IMG/VR virus record: IMGVR_UViG_3300006751_000128
Span: 1 to 24,646 of that record
Reading direction: 5' to 3' (one strand)
From: a virus
DNA length: 24,646 nucleotides
Shown here: one piece after another, positions 22,945 to 24,646 of the stretch
Layout: every line of letters starts with the position of its first letter
How positions within the stretch are numbered: position 1 is the first letter of the stretch
Notes under the pieces: model-generated
Seen by the model: only the letters and a program-made list of their open reading frames with translations
Told to the model about the DNA's origin: nothing
Databases searched by the model: none
Made by a program: the position numbers and the translations under genes

Positions 22945-24646
22945 ATGCCACAGAAAACTAATTTAAATATCGGTCCTTATTATGATGATTTTAGTAAGGA
23001 CAAAAACTTTTACAAAGTCTTATTCCGACCAGGATATCCTGTGCAGGCTAGAGAGCTAACAACTCTACAGTCATCATTACATAATCAGATAGAGTCTTTC
23101 GGAAGTCATATGTTCAAAGAGGGATCTATGGTGATCCCTGGAAATGTTAGTTATAATCGTGAGTATTATTCTCTTAGATTATTGGATGATCATTTAGGTA
23201 TTCCAGTTTCATTATACATTTCAAATTTAAAGGGTAAAAGATTAAAAGGACAAAATTCTGGAGTAATAGTAAGTGTAGATGATTATAAATTAACTTCTGA
23301 TAGGGATGATATCACCGATACAACATTGTTCATCAGTTATGTGGCTTCTGGTGAAGATAATACTGGTGGTTCATTAGAAGATGGTGAGCAATTAATAACT
23401 GAAGAATCTTTTGTTTATGGAAATACTGCAATTAATGCGGGAGATACTGTTGCAACACTTGTTGCTTTAGATGCTACAGCAACTGGTTGTTCTGCTGGTA
23501 TAGGAAATGGAGTTTATTTTATTCGTGGAACTTTTGTTGATGTTCAAGAAGATAAGATAGTTTTAGATCCATATTCAAATACACCATCTTATAGAATTGG
23601 ATTGAATATTAATGAGGATCTTGTCGGTGCAAAGGATGATAATAGTTTATATGATAATGCTAGGGGATTTTCTAACTATGCAGCACCTGGTGCTGATAGA
23701 TTAAAGATATCAACTACTTTAACTAAAAAGGCATTAACGGATAATAATGATAAGAGTTTTGTTGAAATTCTTAGAATAGATAATGGAGAAATTAAGAAAA
23801 TACAGAATGAATCTCAATATAATCTAATTAAAGATTACTTTGCAAAAAGAACTTACGAAGAATCTGGGAATTATTCGGTTGGTAATTTTAAAGTTGATGT
23901 TGCAGATTCATTAAATGATGGGGTAGATGAAGGTGTCTTTACTTTAGAGCAACAAACAGATCAGGATAATACTCCTAACAGGGATTTATTAGCTGTTAAG
24001 GTTTCACCTGGAAAAGCATATGTTAAAGGATTTGATATTGATAAATCTGTAACAACTGTTTTAGATATAGAAAAACCAAGAGATAAAAAGACAATTAATA
24101 AGACTTTAATTCCTTTTGAATTAGGTACTAGAATAAAAGTAAATAATGTTCGTGGAGTTCCTCAGGTCGCTATTAATGCAAGTACTACAGTTAGTCTTCG
24201 TAGCCAACGTGCAAATGTTGGAGTTACAACAACTGCTGCATCTGGGACAGCAATAGGGGAAGCAAGAGTATATGCTTTTAATTTAGCAGATTCTCCATAT
24301 GTTAATACAGCATCTACATGGGATTTGTATTTGTATGATATTCAGACTTATACTTTCTTAGATTTGAATGTTAATCTTGGAACTGGTCAATTGCCAGTTG
24401 GTTCTTATATAAAAGGTTTACAAAGTGGTGCTTCTGGATATGCTGTTAGTGCTGGTGGTGATTATTTTACTCAAACTTCTGGATCTTTCTTATTAGGTGA
24501 ACAAATTTCAATTAATGGTTCTACTGCTATTTCAGCAGCAATTAAAGAAATTAAAGTATATGGTATTCGGGATGTAAAATCAGTATATCAAAATAGTTCA
24601 ACTATAGCTGGTTATTCTGCTGATTTTATTGCAGATACAAAATTAG
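22945..24646 (+). CDS. DUF4815-type virion structural protein, 3' end cut by window (567 aa visible)
   Basis: The frame begins MPQKTNLNIGPYYDDFSKDK and continues YKVLFRPGYPVQARELTTLQ, SSLHNQIESFGSHMFKEGSM and VIPGNVSYN. This opening is characteristic of DUF4815-containing virion proteins in T4-like marine phages. The family probably forms a baseplate or short tail-fibre component, but the exact role is unknown to me. The rest is beta-rich, with VAVSPGKAYVKGFDI-like segments (VKVSPGKAYVKGFD at about 353-366). A long domain with many Thr, Ser and Gly residues continues to the window edge, with no stop in 567 codons. It lies 6 bases after gp8 and probably shares its transcript. The start is the first ATG after gp8, and no strong Shine-Dalgarno sequence is seen. 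Confidence 0.82.
   Translation, partial: MPQKTNLNIGPYYDDFSKDKNFYKVLFRPGYPVQARELTTLQSSLHNQIESFGSHMFKEGSMVIPGNVSYNREYYSLRLLDDHLGIPVSLYISNLKGKRLKGQNSGVIVSVDDYKLTSDRDDITDTTLFISYVASGEDNTGGSLEDGEQLITEESFVYGNTAINAGDTVATLVALDATATGCSAGIGNGVYFIRGTFVDVQEDKIVLDPYSNTPSYRIGLNINEDLVGAKDDNSLYDNARGFSNYAAPGADRLKISTTLTKKALTDNNDKSFVEILRIDNGEIKKIQNESQYNLIKDYFAKRTYEESGNYSVGNFKVDVADSLNDGVDEGVFTLEQQTDQDNTPNRDLLAVKVSPGKAYVKGFDIDKSVTTVLDIEKPRDKKTINKTLIPFELGTRIKVNNVRGVPQVAINASTTVSLRSQRANVGVTTTAASGTAIGEARVYAFNLADSPYVNTASTWDLYLYDIQTYTFLDLNVNLGTGQLPVGSYIKGLQSGASGYAVSAGGDYFTQTSGSFLLGEQISINGSTAISAAIKEIKVYGIRDVKSVYQNSSTIAGYSADFIADTKL

Overview
This window looks like part of the genome of a marine T4-like myovirus, most likely a cyanophage of Synechococcus or Prochlorococcus. 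The support is a T4-type baseplate wedge cluster (gp25, gp6, a giant gp7-like protein, gp8, then a DUF4815-type virion protein). It carries the VGIGT/VGVST-rich, GxGY-rich style that I associate with cyanomyovirus structural proteins. T4-type late promoters (TATAAATA) precede gp25 and gp8. Small cyanophage-type proteins sit just upstream. I see no photosynthesis or other host-metabolism gene, no tRNA, no CRISPR and no mobile element. Every gene I can support is on the + strand, so the host assignment rests on family resemblance recalled from memory.

Region 1 (1-3067) is richer in GC and holds very small or unrecognised genes. They are a three-gene micro-operon with one membrane peptide, a lysine-rich H1-like protein, a 46-aa acidic protein, a 76-aa conserved phage protein, a 301-aa protein with the motifs of a covalent nucleotidyltransferase/ligase, a GWANYETWN-motif protein and a 63-aa protein. 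Six copies of a 14-nt promoter-like element, TATNNTAARRRAGT, stand in front of genes or small operons. Four rho-independent terminators sit directly upstream of, or very near, the next promoter, so much of this block reads as terminator-promoter-gene cassettes. It is probably early or middle expressed.

Region 2 (3068-4740) begins with a gene-free stretch of about 155 bases where base composition shifts toward AT. It then holds an AbrB-like small protein, a small cyanophage-type protein, a GT-A-like glycosyltransferase behind a perfect TTGACA-N17-TATAAT promoter, two more small proteins and a strong terminator.

Region 3 (4741-24646) is the late structural block: gp25, gp6, a 4,730-aa single-ORF baseplate protein filling over half the window, gp8, and the first 567 residues of the next virion protein, which runs off the end. 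gp25, gp6, gp7 and gp8 are expected to build the baseplate wedges around the tail hub. The giant protein combines a gp7-like N-terminus, a YHYH-like domain with an altered signature, repeated RG-type modules, five CxxD...H.YPR repeats and a conserved C-terminal domain.
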